From HGM10766 sp900757295 (lineage in GTDB: Bacteria > Bacillota_I > Bacilli_A > RF39 > UBA660): a stretch of DNA of 64,000 nt. Under the pieces are notes generated by a model that saw nothing but the letters and a program-made list of their open reading frames with translations, was not told where the DNA came from and searched no databases. The translations under genes and the position numbers were made by a program. The first letter of the stretch is position 1; every line of letters starts with the position of its first letter. Positions 1 to 9,003 of this stretch are shown piece after piece. The DNA is taken from assembly GCA_025992315.1 (NCBI GenBank), contig DAJPHG010000001.1:496001-560000 (forward strand). Direction: 5' to 3'.

Positions 1-224
1 GAAAATATGCTCGTGTAAGACTTTCTAATGGACGTGAAGTAGATACTTATATTCCAGGTGAAGGACATAATCTTCAAGAACATAGTGTTGTATTAGTTCG
101 TGGAGGACGTGTTAAGGACTTAATCGGTGTTCGTTATCACATTGTTCGTGGAGCTTTAGATACTCAAGGTGTTCAAAATAGAAAACAAGGTCGTAGTAAA
201 TACGGAGCAAAAAGACCTAAATAA
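1..224 (+). CDS. rpsL: 30S ribosomal protein S12, 3' part
   Basis: The window opens inside this gene; the reading frame starts at base 3 and ends with TAA at 222-224. The visible C-terminal part, about 73 residues, contains the S12 signatures YIPGEGHNLQEH, VLVRGGRVKDLIGVRYH and the end RSKYGAKRPK. S12 sits at the decoding centre of the 30S subunit. It is followed after 25 bases by rpsG, as in the str operon of most bacteria. The start lies outside the window. Confidence 0.97.
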   Translation, partial: KYARVRLSNGREVDTYIPGEGHNLQEHSVVLVRGGRVKDLIGVRYHIVRGALDTQGVQNRKQGRSKYGAKRPK

Positions 225-249
225 AAAATAAGGAAGGAGAAAACACATT

Positions 250-717
250 ATGCGTAAAAGACGTGCAATAAAAAGAGATGTTTTACCAGATCCTATTTAT
301 AATTCTAAAGTAGTTACTAAACTTATTAATCAAATTATGCAAGATGGTAAGAAAGGTACTGCTCAAAAGATTTTATATGAAGCATTTGATATAATCAAAG
401 AAAAAACTGGTAAAGATCCAATTGAAGTGTATAATCAAGCACTTGAAAATATTAAACCAGCATTAGAAGTTAAAAATCGTCGTGTTGGTGGTTCTAACTA
501 TCAAGTACCAATTGAAGTTAGTGAAGATCGTGCTCAAACATTAGCTTTACGCTGGCTAGTAAATTATGCTAGATTAAGAAATGGTAGAGGCATGGCTGAA
601 AAAATAGCAAATGAAATTATTGATGCTGCAAATGAAACTGGTGGAGCTTTCAAAAAACGTGAAGATACTCACAAAATGGCTGAAGCTAATAAAGCATTTG
701 CACATTATAGATGGTAG
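250..717 (+). CDS. rpsG: 30S ribosomal protein S7
   Basis: The 155 residues match the usual length of S7, a primary binder of the 3' domain of 16S rRNA at the head of the 30S subunit near the E site. The N-terminus MRKRRAIKRDVLPDPIYNS and the segment YQVPIEVSEDRAQTLALRWL are typical. The ATG is preceded by AAGGAGA. It lies between rpsL and fusA in the str operon, 9 bases from fusA, so the genes are surely co-transcribed. Confidence 0.98.
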   Translation: MRKRRAIKRDVLPDPIYNSKVVTKLINQIMQDGKKGTAQKILYEAFDIIKEKTGKDPIEVYNQALENIKPALEVKNRRVGGSNYQVPIEVSEDRAQTLALRWLVNYARLRNGRGMAEKIANEIIDAANETGGAFKKREDTHKMAEANKAFAHYRW

Positions 718-726
718 GAGATACTT

Positions 727-2799
727 ATGGCAAGAGATGTTTCTATTGATAAATTAAGAAACTTTGGTATCATGGCTCATATTGATGCCGGAAAAACTAC
801 AACTACTGAAAGAATTTTATTCTTAACAGGTGTTAACCATAAGATTGGTGAAACTCATGATGGTGAGTCTACTATGGACTGGATGGAGCAAGAAAAAGAA
901 CGTGGTATTACTATCACTTCTGCTGCTACAACATGTCATTGGAATGGATATCGTTTAAATATAATTGATACTCCAGGTCACGTAGATTTTACTATTGAAG
1001 TTCAAAGATCTTTAAGAGTATTAGATGGTGCTGTTGCATTAATCGATGCTCAAGCTGGTGTTGAACCTCAAACTGAAACTGTTTGGCGCCAAGCTAATGA
1101 ATACAAAGTTCCAAGAATGATTTGTGCTAATAAAATGGGAAAAATGGGAGCTGACTTCTATTTTAGTTTAAATACTATTAAAGAACGTTTAGGCTGTAAA
1201 GCTGCTCCAATTATTTTACCAATTGGTGCTGAATCTGAATTTAGTGGTTATATTGATTTAATTACTAAAAAAGCTTATAAATATGATGGAACAGAACAAG
1301 AAATGTTGGAAGAAATAGAAATTCCTTCTGACATGATTGAAAAAGTAGAAGAATATCGTACTTTATTAATTGAAAGCGTTGCTGATTTTGATGAAGAATT
1401 AATGATGAAATATTTAGATGGTGCAGAATTAACTGATGAAGAAATTAAAGCTGCTATTAGAACAGCTACTTTAACTGCAGAATTCCATCCAGTTTTATGT
1501 GCTGATGCTTTATCAGATAAAGGTATTAGAACATTACTAGATGCTGTAGTAGATTATTTACCTGCTCCAACTGATATTCCTGCAATTGAGTGTGTTGATA
1601 AAGCTGGTAATGATGTTTTACGTCACCCAAGTGATTCAGAACCATTTACAGCATTAGCATTTAAAATTGCTGCAGATCCATTTGTTGGTAGATTATCTTT
1701 CTTTAGAGTATATTCTGGTAAATTAACTAGTGGATCATATGTATTAAATTCAACTAAGGATGCTAAAGAAAGAATTGGTCGTATTTTACAAATGCATGCA
1801 AATCAAAGAAAAGAAATTTCTGAAGTTTATGCTGGTGAAATAGCTGCTGCTGTTGGTTTAAAAAATACTACTACTGCAGATACACTATGTGATGAAAAGA
1901 ACTTCTGTATTATGAAAGGTATGGAATTCCCAGAACCAGTTATTGATATTGCTATAGAACCTAAAAGTAAAAATGATCAAGATAAAATGGCAATTGCTAT
2001 TCAAAAATTAGTTGAAGAAGATCCAACATTAAGAGTAAAAACTGATGTTGAAACTGGTCAAACAGTATTATCTGGAATGGGAGAATTACATTTAGATGTT
2101 ATTGTTGATCGTATGAAACGTGAGTTTAATGTTGAATGTAATAAAGGTAAACCACAAGTTGCTTACCGTGAAACTATTACTCAAGCTGCTGAATGTGAAG
2201 GTAAATATATTAAACAATCAGGTGGACGTGGACAATATGGACATGTTTGGATTAAGTTTGAGCCAAATAAAGATAAAGGATATGAGTTTGTTGATGAAGT
2301 TGTTGGTGGTGTAGTTCCTAGAGAATATATTCCTGTTACTGACAAAGGATTACAAGAAGCTATGGCTGGTGGTATGCTAGCTGGATATCCTGTTGTTGAT
2401 GTTAAAGCTACATTATATGATGGTTCATACCATGATGTAGACTCATCAGAAATGGCATTTAAAATTGCTGCAAGTTTAGCTTTAAAAGAAGCTAAAAATA
2501 AATGTAAACCAGTTCTTCTAGAACCAATAATGAAAGTTGTTGTTGATGTACCAGAAGAATATATGGGTAATGTTATGGGTGATTTAACTAGTAGACGTGG
2601 TCGTCCAATGGGACAAGAATCTATTGGTAATGTTTTAAGAATCACAGCTATGGTACCATTATCAGAAATGTTTGGTTATGCTACTGATTTAAGAAGCAAC
2701 ACTCAAGGACGTGGAAACTTCCAAATGGAAAGAGATCATTATGAAGAAGTTCCAAAATCAATCGCTGATGAAATTATAAAGAAAAACAGCGTAAACTAA
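727..2799 (+). CDS. fusA: Translation elongation factor G, with variant G4 motif
   Basis: EF-G is the translocation GTPase; 690 residues is the normal length. The G1 loop AHIDAGKTTTTER, the switch II motif DTPGHVDF, and domains II to V (for example SGGRGQYGHVWI in domain IV and SRRGRPMG in domain V) are all present. Position within the str operon makes it the housekeeping copy. One oddity is plain in the DNA: the guanine-specificity motif, NKMD in typical EF-G, reads NKMG here (aat aaa atg gga, about 1129-1140). Two base changes from GAT/GAC would be needed, so a simple read error is unlikely. GAGATACTT at 718-726 serves as a modest ribosome binding site. Confidence 0.97.
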   Translation: MARDVSIDKLRNFGIMAHIDAGKTTTTERILFLTGVNHKIGETHDGESTMDWMEQEKERGITITSAATTCHWNGYRLNIIDTPGHVDFTIEVQRSLRVLDGAVALIDAQAGVEPQTETVWRQANEYKVPRMICANKMGKMGADFYFSLNTIKERLGCKAAPIILPIGAESEFSGYIDLITKKAYKYDGTEQEMLEEIEIPSDMIEKVEEYRTLLIESVADFDEELMMKYLDGAELTDEEIKAAIRTATLTAEFHPVLCADALSDKGIRTLLDAVVDYLPAPTDIPAIECVDKAGNDVLRHPSDSEPFTALAFKIAADPFVGRLSFFRVYSGKLTSGSYVLNSTKDAKERIGRILQMHANQRKEISEVYAGEIAAAVGLKNTTTADTLCDEKNFCIMKGMEFPEPVIDIAIEPKSKNDQDKMAIAIQKLVEEDPTLRVKTDVETGQTVLSGMGELHLDVIVDRMKREFNVECNKGKPQVAYRETITQAAECEGKYIKQSGGRGQYGHVWIKFEPNKDKGYEFVDEVVGGVVPREYIPVTDKGLQEAMAGGMLAGYPVVDVKATLYDGSYHDVDSSEMAFKIAASLALKEAKNKCKPVLLEPIMKVVVDVPEEYMGNVMGDLTSRRGRPMGQESIGNVLRITAMVPLSEMFGYATDLRSNTQGRGNFQMERDHYEEVPKSIADEIIKKNSVN

Positions 2800-2867
2800 A
2801 ATAACCCTTGAATTTTACGCAAGGATTAGATAAAATATGTATAGACATTTTAAAAGGAGGAAAGAAA

Positions 2868-4037
2868 ATGGCAAAAGAAAAATTTGACCGTTCAAAAGAA
2901 CATGTTAACATTGGTACTATTGGACACGTAGACCATGGTAAAACTACTTTAACTGCTGCTATTACTAAATTATTTAGTAAAGAATATGTTGCATATGAAA
3001 ATATCGACAAAGCACCAGAAGAAAGAGAAAGAGGTATTACAATTAATACTGCTCACGTTGAGTATGAAACTGAAAAACGTCATTATGCTCACGTAGATTG
3101 CCCAGGACATGCTGACTATGTTAAAAACATGATCACAGGTGCTGCTCAAATGGATGGAGCTATCTTAGTTGTATCTGCTGCAGATGGACCTATGCCTCAA
3201 ACAAGAGAACATATCTTACTATCTCGTCAAGTTGGTGTTCCTAAAATCGTTGTTTACATGAATAAATGTGATCAAGTTGATGATCCAGAATTATTAGAAT
3301 TAGTAGAAATGGAAATCCGTGAATTATTAGGTGAATATGGATATGATACTGAATGTCCAATCATTAAAGGATCTGCTTTAAAAGCTCTTGAAGGTGATCC
3401 TGAAGCTGAACAATCAGTTCGTGACTTAATCGCTGCTGTTGATGAATATATTCCATCTCCAGTAAGAGACACTGATAAACCATTCTTAATGAGTATTGAA
3501 GATGTATTTACTATTTCAGGACGTGGTACTGTTGTTACAGGACGTGTTGAACGTGGTAGATTAAATCTTAACGACGAAGTTGAAATCGTTGGTCTAAAAG
3601 AAACTAAGAAAACTGTTGTTACAGGTATCGAAATGTTTAGAAAATCTTTAGATTATGCTGAAGCTGGAGATAATGCTGGTGCATTATTACGTGGTATTTC
3701 TCGTGAAGATGTTGAACGTGGACAAGTTCTTGCTAAACCAGGAAGTGTTACACCTCATCATAAATTCAAAGCTAGTGTTTATGTATTATCTAAAGAAGAA
3801 GGCGGACGTCATACTCCATTCTTCTCAAATTACAGACCACAATTCTATTTCAGAACAACTGACGTAACAGGAGTTATTGAACTTCCTGCTGGTGTTGAAA
3901 TGGTTATGCCAGGTGATAACATCGATATGACAGTTGAATTAATTGCTCCAGTAGCATTAGAAAATGGTACAAAATTCTCTATCCGTGAAGGTGGACGTAC
4001 TGTTGGTGCTGGTGTAGTTTCTGAAATAGTTGAATAA
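2868..4037 (+). CDS. tuf: Translation elongation factor Tu
   Basis: EF-Tu delivers aminoacyl-tRNA to the ribosome. I place the start at ATG 2868 (MAKEKFDRSKEHVN), 389 residues, because AAAAGGAGG lies at 2852-2860; an in-frame ATG at 2808 would add 20 unrelated residues. G motifs GHVDHGKTTLT, DCPGHADY and NKCD are intact, unlike the neighbouring EF-G. The C-terminal barrel segment HTPFFSNYRPQFYFRTTDVTG is typical. It closes the str operon and is followed at once by a strong hairpin terminator. Confidence 0.97.
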   Translation: MAKEKFDRSKEHVNIGTIGHVDHGKTTLTAAITKLFSKEYVAYENIDKAPEERERGITINTAHVEYETEKRHYAHVDCPGHADYVKNMITGAAQMDGAILVVSAADGPMPQTREHILLSRQVGVPKIVVYMNKCDQVDDPELLELVEMEIRELLGEYGYDTECPIIKGSALKALEGDPEAEQSVRDLIAAVDEYIPSPVRDTDKPFLMSIEDVFTISGRGTVVTGRVERGRLNLNDEVEIVGLKETKKTVVTGIEMFRKSLDYAEAGDNAGALLRGISREDVERGQVLAKPGSVTPHHKFKASVYVLSKEEGGRHTPFFSNYRPQFYFRTTDVTGVIELPAGVEMVMPGDNIDMTVELIAPVALENGTKFSIREGGRTVGAGVVSEIVE

Positions 4038-4050
4038 TTACACTATTTAA

Positions 4051-4083
4051 AAAGTAAGTAATATTTATTACTTACTTTTTTGT
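4051..4083 (+). terminator. Intrinsic terminator of the str operon
   Basis: A 12-bp stem (AAAGTAAGTAAT / ATTACTTACTTT) with a short loop runs into a T-rich tract, 13 bases after the tuf stop codon. Confidence 0.85.
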
Positions 4084-4130
4084 TTTAAAAAATTTTATGT
4101 TATAATAGATAATAATGTGGATGTGATTAA

Positions 4131-5120
4131 ATGAAATTAAAACCATGGGCTAGATTTGCTTTATTAATGATAATTTTAATTTTAATATTTACTTTTTGTC
4201 CTAATTTGTATGATAAAGTTAAAGAAATAACTTTAGAAATTGGGAATAATATCCAGAAAACATATGATAATATAGTTAGTAATACAGAATCTAATAAAAA
4301 ATATGAGGCTTGTATGAAAAAGCCATATGATAAAAGTGAATTATCTGATCAACTTATTCAAGATATAGATAGTTTCGATAAATATATAAAGAAAAATTAT
4401 AAATTAAGTGTTAAATATGAAGATATTTCTACTGGATTTAAGTATGTTTATAACTCAAAAGAAACTTATTATGCTGCAAGTACTATTAAACTATTAGATG
4501 CATTATATATATATAATAAAGCTGCTTTGAATGAATTAGATTTAGATGAGACATTAGAATATACATCAAATGATGTTTATACTAATAGTAAAGGAATGAA
4601 TAAGCACAATATTGGTGATGAAATTTCATTAAGAGAATTAGTTAAATATGCAATAATTTATAGCGATAACTCTGCTCATCAAATGTTAATAAGATATATA
4701 GGATTTAATACATTAAAATCATATGGTAATTCTCTTGGAGCCACATTAACTTTAACTGGTGGGGATAATTTTGGGAGTATTAATGTTTCAGATGCTTCTA
4801 TATATCTAAAAGCTATTTATCAATTCATTGAAAAAAACAAAACTTTAGGAAAAGAATTAAAAGAGTATTTGGTTGAGGCTGAAGTCAATGGTATAAAATA
4901 TCCAGATTTAAATGTTGATGTAGCACATAAATATGGTTATTATGATTATATTTATAATGATTTAGGAATAGTATATGATGATAATCCTTATATTATAGCG
5001 ATATTAACATATCACGGTAATGATAATTATATTGAAATTACAAATGATATTTCTAAAAAAATAAATGACTTACATCATGAATTTTACTCTAATAGAGAAA
5101 ATATATGTAAAAAAAATTAA
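4131..5120 (+). CDS. Membrane-anchored class A beta-lactamase-like serine hydrolase
   Basis: The 329-residue protein has one N-terminal membrane segment (about residues 9-24), so the rest is probably outside the cell. The penicillin-recognising fold is indicated by S-T-I-K (S117, K120), a YSDN second motif (178-180) and HKYG (267-269) in place of KTG. Such proteins include class A beta-lactamases and DD-peptidase-like cell-wall hydrolases. KYG rather than KTG and the membrane anchor make a wall role as likely as drug resistance. It has its own possible promoter (TATAAT at 4101) after the tuf terminator and converges on a FemAB-family gene. Substrate cannot be read from sequence. Confidence 0.75.
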   Translation: MKLKPWARFALLMIILILIFTFCPNLYDKVKEITLEIGNNIQKTYDNIVSNTESNKKYEACMKKPYDKSELSDQLIQDIDSFDKYIKKNYKLSVKYEDISTGFKYVYNSKETYYAASTIKLLDALYIYNKAALNELDLDETLEYTSNDVYTNSKGMNKHNIGDEISLRELVKYAIIYSDNSAHQMLIRYIGFNTLKSYGNSLGATLTLTGGDNFGSINVSDASIYLKAIYQFIEKNKTLGKELKEYLVEAEVNGIKYPDLNVDVAHKYGYYDYIYNDLGIVYDDNPYIIAILTYHGNDNYIEITNDISKKINDLHHEFYSNRENICKKN

Positions 5121-5140
5121 AGCATAAATCTTTAATTTTT
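5111..5140. terminator. Bidirectional terminator between convergent genes
   Basis: The inverted repeat AAAAATTAAAG / CTTTAATTTTT overlaps the 3' ends of both the serine hydrolase gene and the minus-strand FemAB gene, with A-rich and T-rich flanks suited to stop both. Confidence 0.75.
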
Positions 5141-6349
5141 ATCTAATTCTTTATGTAATTTTCCAGTCATTAATAAGTTATTATATACTTTATCATTTAT
5201 TATTAAATCAAGTTCTCCAATATATTCATATAATTGAGGATTAAATCCTAATTTAAATTCATTTAAGCCATAAAATTTATTTTCTTTAGAAAAGTCTCCT
5301 GAAATTCCATTTAAGTTTAAAGTAGAGAAATCACTTTTATAATATTCTATTAAACTATAAAATAAGCAGTAATTAGGATTTAAATGTCTATATGCTGCAT
5401 TATAACCGCTATCAATTAAATATACTTTGTTTTGGTATTTAACAGTTATAGCTCCAGCTATGTATTCAATAATTTCGTTATCAGAAAATTTTCTGCTTGC
5501 TTCCATTACAGCATTTTTATAAGTTATTAGTTTCTTGTCAGAAACTAGTTTTTTATTTAAATTTGTTTTATTACTATAGTTTTTTAATTTTTCATTACAT
5601 ATTTTATTATTATCTAATTCTTGATCATATAAATCTTTTGCTATTTCCATATATTCTTCATAATTAACTTTTAGTAAAAATAAGTCTACATTATTTTCTG
5701 AGAAAGCTTTATATAAATTATCATAATAAGTATAATTATGAATGTTTTTTTTCTTAATAAATTCATATACTAAATTAAAATCTTGAAAGCCTACTTTCTC
5801 TAGTGTAATTCCACGGGAGATTGATTTATTTATTTTGTTTCTTGTATTTTTTGTTAACTTAGAAAAACTATAATTTTCTAAATCAATTATACATTCAAAT
5901 CTAGGTTTTTGTGATTCAAAATATAAATTATCTTTAAGTTTTTTATATTTTAAATCTTTTAAATAATCATAATTATTTGTTTTTATAATATTTTTATTTT
6001 TGGGATTGTACTCATTTATAATTAGATATGGATCAATTTTAATGAAAGCAACTTTTTTTCTTTGATAATAATTAATTAATTCAGTAGTAAATTTTTCAAC
6101 TAAACTTTGATTATTATAATCAATTAAAAATCCTCTAGGTGCATAACCATATCTTATTTTAAAAGTTATTTTTTTTAATAAGATTAGACTAGCAGCAATT
6201 AAATTATTATTTTCATAAAATCCAATATATTCATAATCATAATTATTTTCTGCCATAAGAAGGGCGTAGCTTGATGTTTGAAACATACTAGCTAAAGATT
6301 GCTTTTGAGCAAATTCATTGAATTCGAACATGGTAATCTCTTTTAACAT
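5132..6349 (-). CDS. FemAB/MurM-family aminoacyltransferase (peptidoglycan cross-bridge)
   Basis: This 405-residue protein has the layout of FemABX enzymes, which add amino acids from aminoacyl-tRNA to the lipid II or peptidoglycan stem peptide. Visible marks are the N-terminal FQTSSYALLMAENN, a charged helical insertion (about residues 215-265) like the FemA coiled-coil arm, and the C-terminal DSGYNAAYRHLNPNYCLFY and LNGISGDFSKENKFYGLNEFKLGF, matching the family's second acyltransferase-like domain. The ATG is preceded by AAGGAGGG. It implies a branched cross-bridge and a real cell wall. Which amino acid is added is unknown. Confidence 0.85.
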   Translation of the reverse strand: MLKEITMFEFNEFAQKQSLASMFQTSSYALLMAENNYDYEYIGFYENNNLIAASLILLKKITFKIRYGYAPRGFLIDYNNQSLVEKFTTELINYYQRKKVAFIKIDPYLIINEYNPKNKNIIKTNNYDYLKDLKYKKLKDNLYFESQKPRFECIIDLENYSFSKLTKNTRNKINKSISRGITLEKVGFQDFNLVYEFIKKKNIHNYTYYDNLYKAFSENNVDLFLLKVNYEEYMEIAKDLYDQELDNNKICNEKLKNYSNKTNLNKKLVSDKKLITYKNAVMEASRKFSDNEIIEYIAGAITVKYQNKVYLIDSGYNAAYRHLNPNYCLFYSLIEYYKSDFSTLNLNGISGDFSKENKFYGLNEFKLGFNPQLYEYIGELDLIINDKVYNNLLMTGKLHKELDKN

Positions 6350-6453
6350 AAAAATCCCTCCTTCAAAAATTAGATTATAATAACATGAAATTTTTAAAAA
6401 ATCAATTGTATTTAATAAAAATGATAGTATAATATTAATAAGGAGAAAAAAAT

Positions 6454-7014
6454 ATGAAAAGTAAGTTTAATAAAATTATATTTAATTCATGGTTTACTTC
6501 AATATTATTTCTAGCATTTGGAATATTTTTATTTGTTAAACCTAAAATGGCAAATTCTATTATAGGATATATTGTAGGAGCTATTGTTTTAATTTCAGGA
6601 TTAAGTTCTATCGTAAACTATTTTGTTTCTAAAGAAGATTTTAAGTATATGAATATGGAATTAATCTATGGAATAATTACTTCATTGATGGGAATTTTAG
6701 TAATTTTCAATCCATTATCTATTACAGGAATTATAACTTTTGGAGTAGGAATTTGGATGATTATTAATGGTGCATTAAAAGTTAATACAGCTTTAGTTTT
6801 GAAGAAATATAAAGAAGAAACTTGGCCAATAATTATTACTATAGGTATCTTAATATTATTTAGTGGTATTTTATTAATATTTAATCCATTTAAAGGTACA
6901 ATGGTAGTTACTCAAGTACTTGGTATATTTGTTATTGTATATGCGATTTTGGATAGCATGCATTGGCTATTGGTTAAGAAAAGAAGTAAGGAAATTATAG
7001 AATTTATAAAATAA
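6454..7014 (+). CDS. HdeD/DUF308-family membrane protein
   Basis: The 186 residues hold about six short hydrophobic segments arranged as three repeats, with the DUF308 pattern FGIFLFVKPKMA and MGILVIFNPLSITGIITFGVG. HdeD of E. coli is linked to acid resistance, but in this group the role is not established. AAGGAG precedes the ATG, and a TATAAT-like box at about 6428 lies in the divergent region shared with the FemAB gene. Confidence 0.75.
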   Translation: MKSKFNKIIFNSWFTSILFLAFGIFLFVKPKMANSIIGYIVGAIVLISGLSSIVNYFVSKEDFKYMNMELIYGIITSLMGILVIFNPLSITGIITFGVGIWMIINGALKVNTALVLKKYKEETWPIIITIGILILFSGILLIFNPFKGTMVVTQVLGIFVIVYAILDSMHWLLVKKRSKEIIEFIK

Positions 7015-7041
7015 TAAGTCAATTGATTTATTATTTTTTTG
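7011..7041 (+). terminator. Intrinsic terminator after DUF308 gene
   Basis: AATAATAA and TTATTATT pair across a GTCAATTGAT loop and run into TTTTTTT; the left arm overlaps the stop codon. Confidence 0.7.
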
Positions 7042-7093
7042 TACTTTAAAACCTTTTGCTTGAATAGAATATAACTATGAGAAAGGGAGGTTT

Positions 7094-8278
7094 ATGATAA
7101 ATAAAACTAAGAAAATATGTTTGTTAATATTAGCTTTTTGTATTTTATGTTCTAGTACTTTTGTATCAGCTCAAACTACTAGTAAATGGAAAACAAATCA
7201 AAATAAAACTACAGTTTTATCTAATGGAATAATTGAAAGCAATTTAGAAACTAAAGATTTAGGTGTAGTTAATGGCAAAAGAAGAAAAGAATATACATTA
7301 ACTTATACTATACCTCAAAATTATAATGAAGATGTTGTTACTATTGTTCCTAATAAATATATTGATAATTGTACAATGCCCGGAGATGATGACATTTTTA
7401 ATATTGTAATTAAAAATGAATCAGTGAATACCTATAGTTATTTAAATAATTCATTTATTTTAAGTACAGATGATTATGATTCATATAGTGATAATGAGTT
7501 AGGTACTCCTATAAATAATGTATATAGTTTTTCTGGTTCAAAACTTAGAGAACAATTGGGATTTTATCGTACTAAAAATTCTGCTTTAAGAAATTTATAT
7601 GGAGTAAAAAGTGCGTCATCTATTACATCAGCAATGTTAAGTGATTCTGAAATAGATAAAGTAATTGATAAAAATAAATATCCTAATGGTGTTTTAGATC
7701 TTAATAAATATTATCTAGATTTCTACAATAATAAATACCAAACTAATGCTACGACTTTAGAAGATTTACCAGATAAAGCTATATCTGAATTATTTAATGG
7801 TAATTACACTAAAAGTTTTAAAGAAACTAATAACGAAGTTATTGAGCTTGCATATAATTACTTATATAATAAACTAATAGCTTTTACATTTGACCAAGAA
7901 AATATTAATGATGATAATAGTGAAAATTTTAGTGTTGGTTCTTATATGAGAAAAGAAGCATCTTATGTTAAAGCTAATTCATTATTTATTGATAAGTTAA
8001 ATAATATGGAACCAAAAGCTAATGTAGTAGTTACAATGCCACATGTTTATATTAATGGAAAATATATGACTAATATTTATCAAAATTATAATATTAATTT
8101 TTATATAGAATTAAAATTAGTAAAAAAAACTACTGAACAAAAAAATGACACTGAAGAACCTAAAGAGACAAAAGAAGAAGAAAATAATGATGAAAGTGTA
8201 AGTAATGATAATACAACAGTATTTAAAGTAGAGTCTGTAAATGATTATCCATTACCGCCGAATACTAATGTCGATTAA
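7094..8278 (+). CDS. Secreted protein ending in a PPNTN sorting-like motif
   Basis: A clear signal peptide (KKICLLILAFCILCSSTFVSAQ) heads a 394-residue protein. I do not recognise the ectodomain, which is rich in Asn, Tyr and Asp and has a beta-rich look; about residues 345-375 form a Glu/Lys/Asn linker. The last residues are DYPLPPNTNVD followed by the stop. PPNTN resembles the NPQTN signal of class B sortases, but no hydrophobic segment or basic tail follows it. The next gene, a sortase, starts inside this one, so the two are translationally coupled and probably enzyme and substrate. AAGGGAGG precedes the ATG. Confidence 0.65.
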   Translation: MINKTKKICLLILAFCILCSSTFVSAQTTSKWKTNQNKTTVLSNGIIESNLETKDLGVVNGKRRKEYTLTYTIPQNYNEDVVTIVPNKYIDNCTMPGDDDIFNIVIKNESVNTYSYLNNSFILSTDDYDSYSDNELGTPINNVYSFSGSKLREQLGFYRTKNSALRNLYGVKSASSITSAMLSDSEIDKVIDKNKYPNGVLDLNKYYLDFYNNKYQTNATTLEDLPDKAISELFNGNYTKSFKETNNEVIELAYNYLYNKLIAFTFDQENINDDNSENFSVGSYMRKEASYVKANSLFIDKLNNMEPKANVVVTMPHVYINGKYMTNIYQNYNINFYIELKLVKKTTEQKNDTEEPKETKEEENNDESVSNDNTTVFKVESVNDYPLPPNTNVD

Positions 8279-8954
8279 AAAAATTTTCATAAAAAGTATA
8301 ATGTCTTTTATTATACTTTTTGTTTGTTTATTTACAAATCAAAGTAATTTTAACAATATAAAAAAAGTAGATTTAAATATTATTTATCATCATAATAAGT
8401 CAAAATCAGAAATTCAGAAATTAAAAGATGAATATTTAAATAATGATATAAAGGGTCTTATTAAAATAGAAAATGAAAATTTTAAAACAGTTGTAGTACA
8501 AACTAATGATAATGAATATTACTTAAATCATAATTTAAAAAAAGAAATAGATAAAGTTGGTAGTACTTTTATGGATTATAGAAATAGTATTAGTGATAAA
8601 AAACTATTAATTTATGGTCATAATTCTAGAAATATTAATACTGATTTTCATATATTAGAAAATTATTTAGATTATAATTATCTTAATGAACATAGAAATA
8701 TTACATTAGAGTTAGAAGATGTTACATATAATTATAGAGTTTTTTCTATAATGATTGTCAAAGAAGATTATCATTATATGAAATTAAATTTTAATAAGAA
8801 TGAATATAAAAATCATATAATGTATTTAAAAGAAAATTCAATATATGATAGTAATGAAAATATTAGTGATGATGAAGATTTGTTAATATTACAAACATGT
8901 TACTATAATCCAGTTGGATCATATTTATTAATTATTAGTAAAAAAATTAGATAA
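8268..8954 (+). CDS. Class B-like sortase
   Basis: Start chosen at ATG 8268 (MSIKKIFIKSIMSF), inside the upstream gene; an in-frame start at 8241 is possible but has no better signal. The 228 residues have an N-terminal membrane anchor, then the sortase core: VVVQTNDNEYYLNHNL, GSTFMDYRN, the catalytic His in LLIYGHNSRN and the catalytic Cys in LLILQTCYYN. These mark class B. The arginine expected about 8-10 residues after the Cys is not there; the strand reads GSYLLIISKKI. The shorter loop and missing Arg may mark a subfamily or a changed mechanism. The likely substrate is the overlapping upstream gene. Confidence 0.8.
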   Translation: MSIKKIFIKSIMSFIILFVCLFTNQSNFNNIKKVDLNIIYHHNKSKSEIQKLKDEYLNNDIKGLIKIENENFKTVVVQTNDNEYYLNHNLKKEIDKVGSTFMDYRNSISDKKLLIYGHNSRNINTDFHILENYLDYNYLNEHRNITLELEDVTYNYRVFSIMIVKEDYHYMKLNFNKNEYKNHIMYLKENSIYDSNENISDDEDLLILQTCYYNPVGSYLLIISKKIR

Positions 8955-9003
8955 TTTTTACTATGAAATGTGTTATACTTAATATTGTAAAAGGGTGATA
9001 AAA

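Noticed and set aside
2181..2645. A 154-residue minus-strand frame inside fusA
   Set aside because: It is the antisense shadow of a strongly conserved gene; it has no ribosome binding site and its composition follows the EF-G codons. Similar shadow frames lie in rpoA, rpsE, rpsK and pheT.
2808..2867. An N-terminally extended EF-Tu starting at 2808
   Set aside because: The added 20 residues are not EF-Tu-like and include the ribosome binding site of the true start at 2868.
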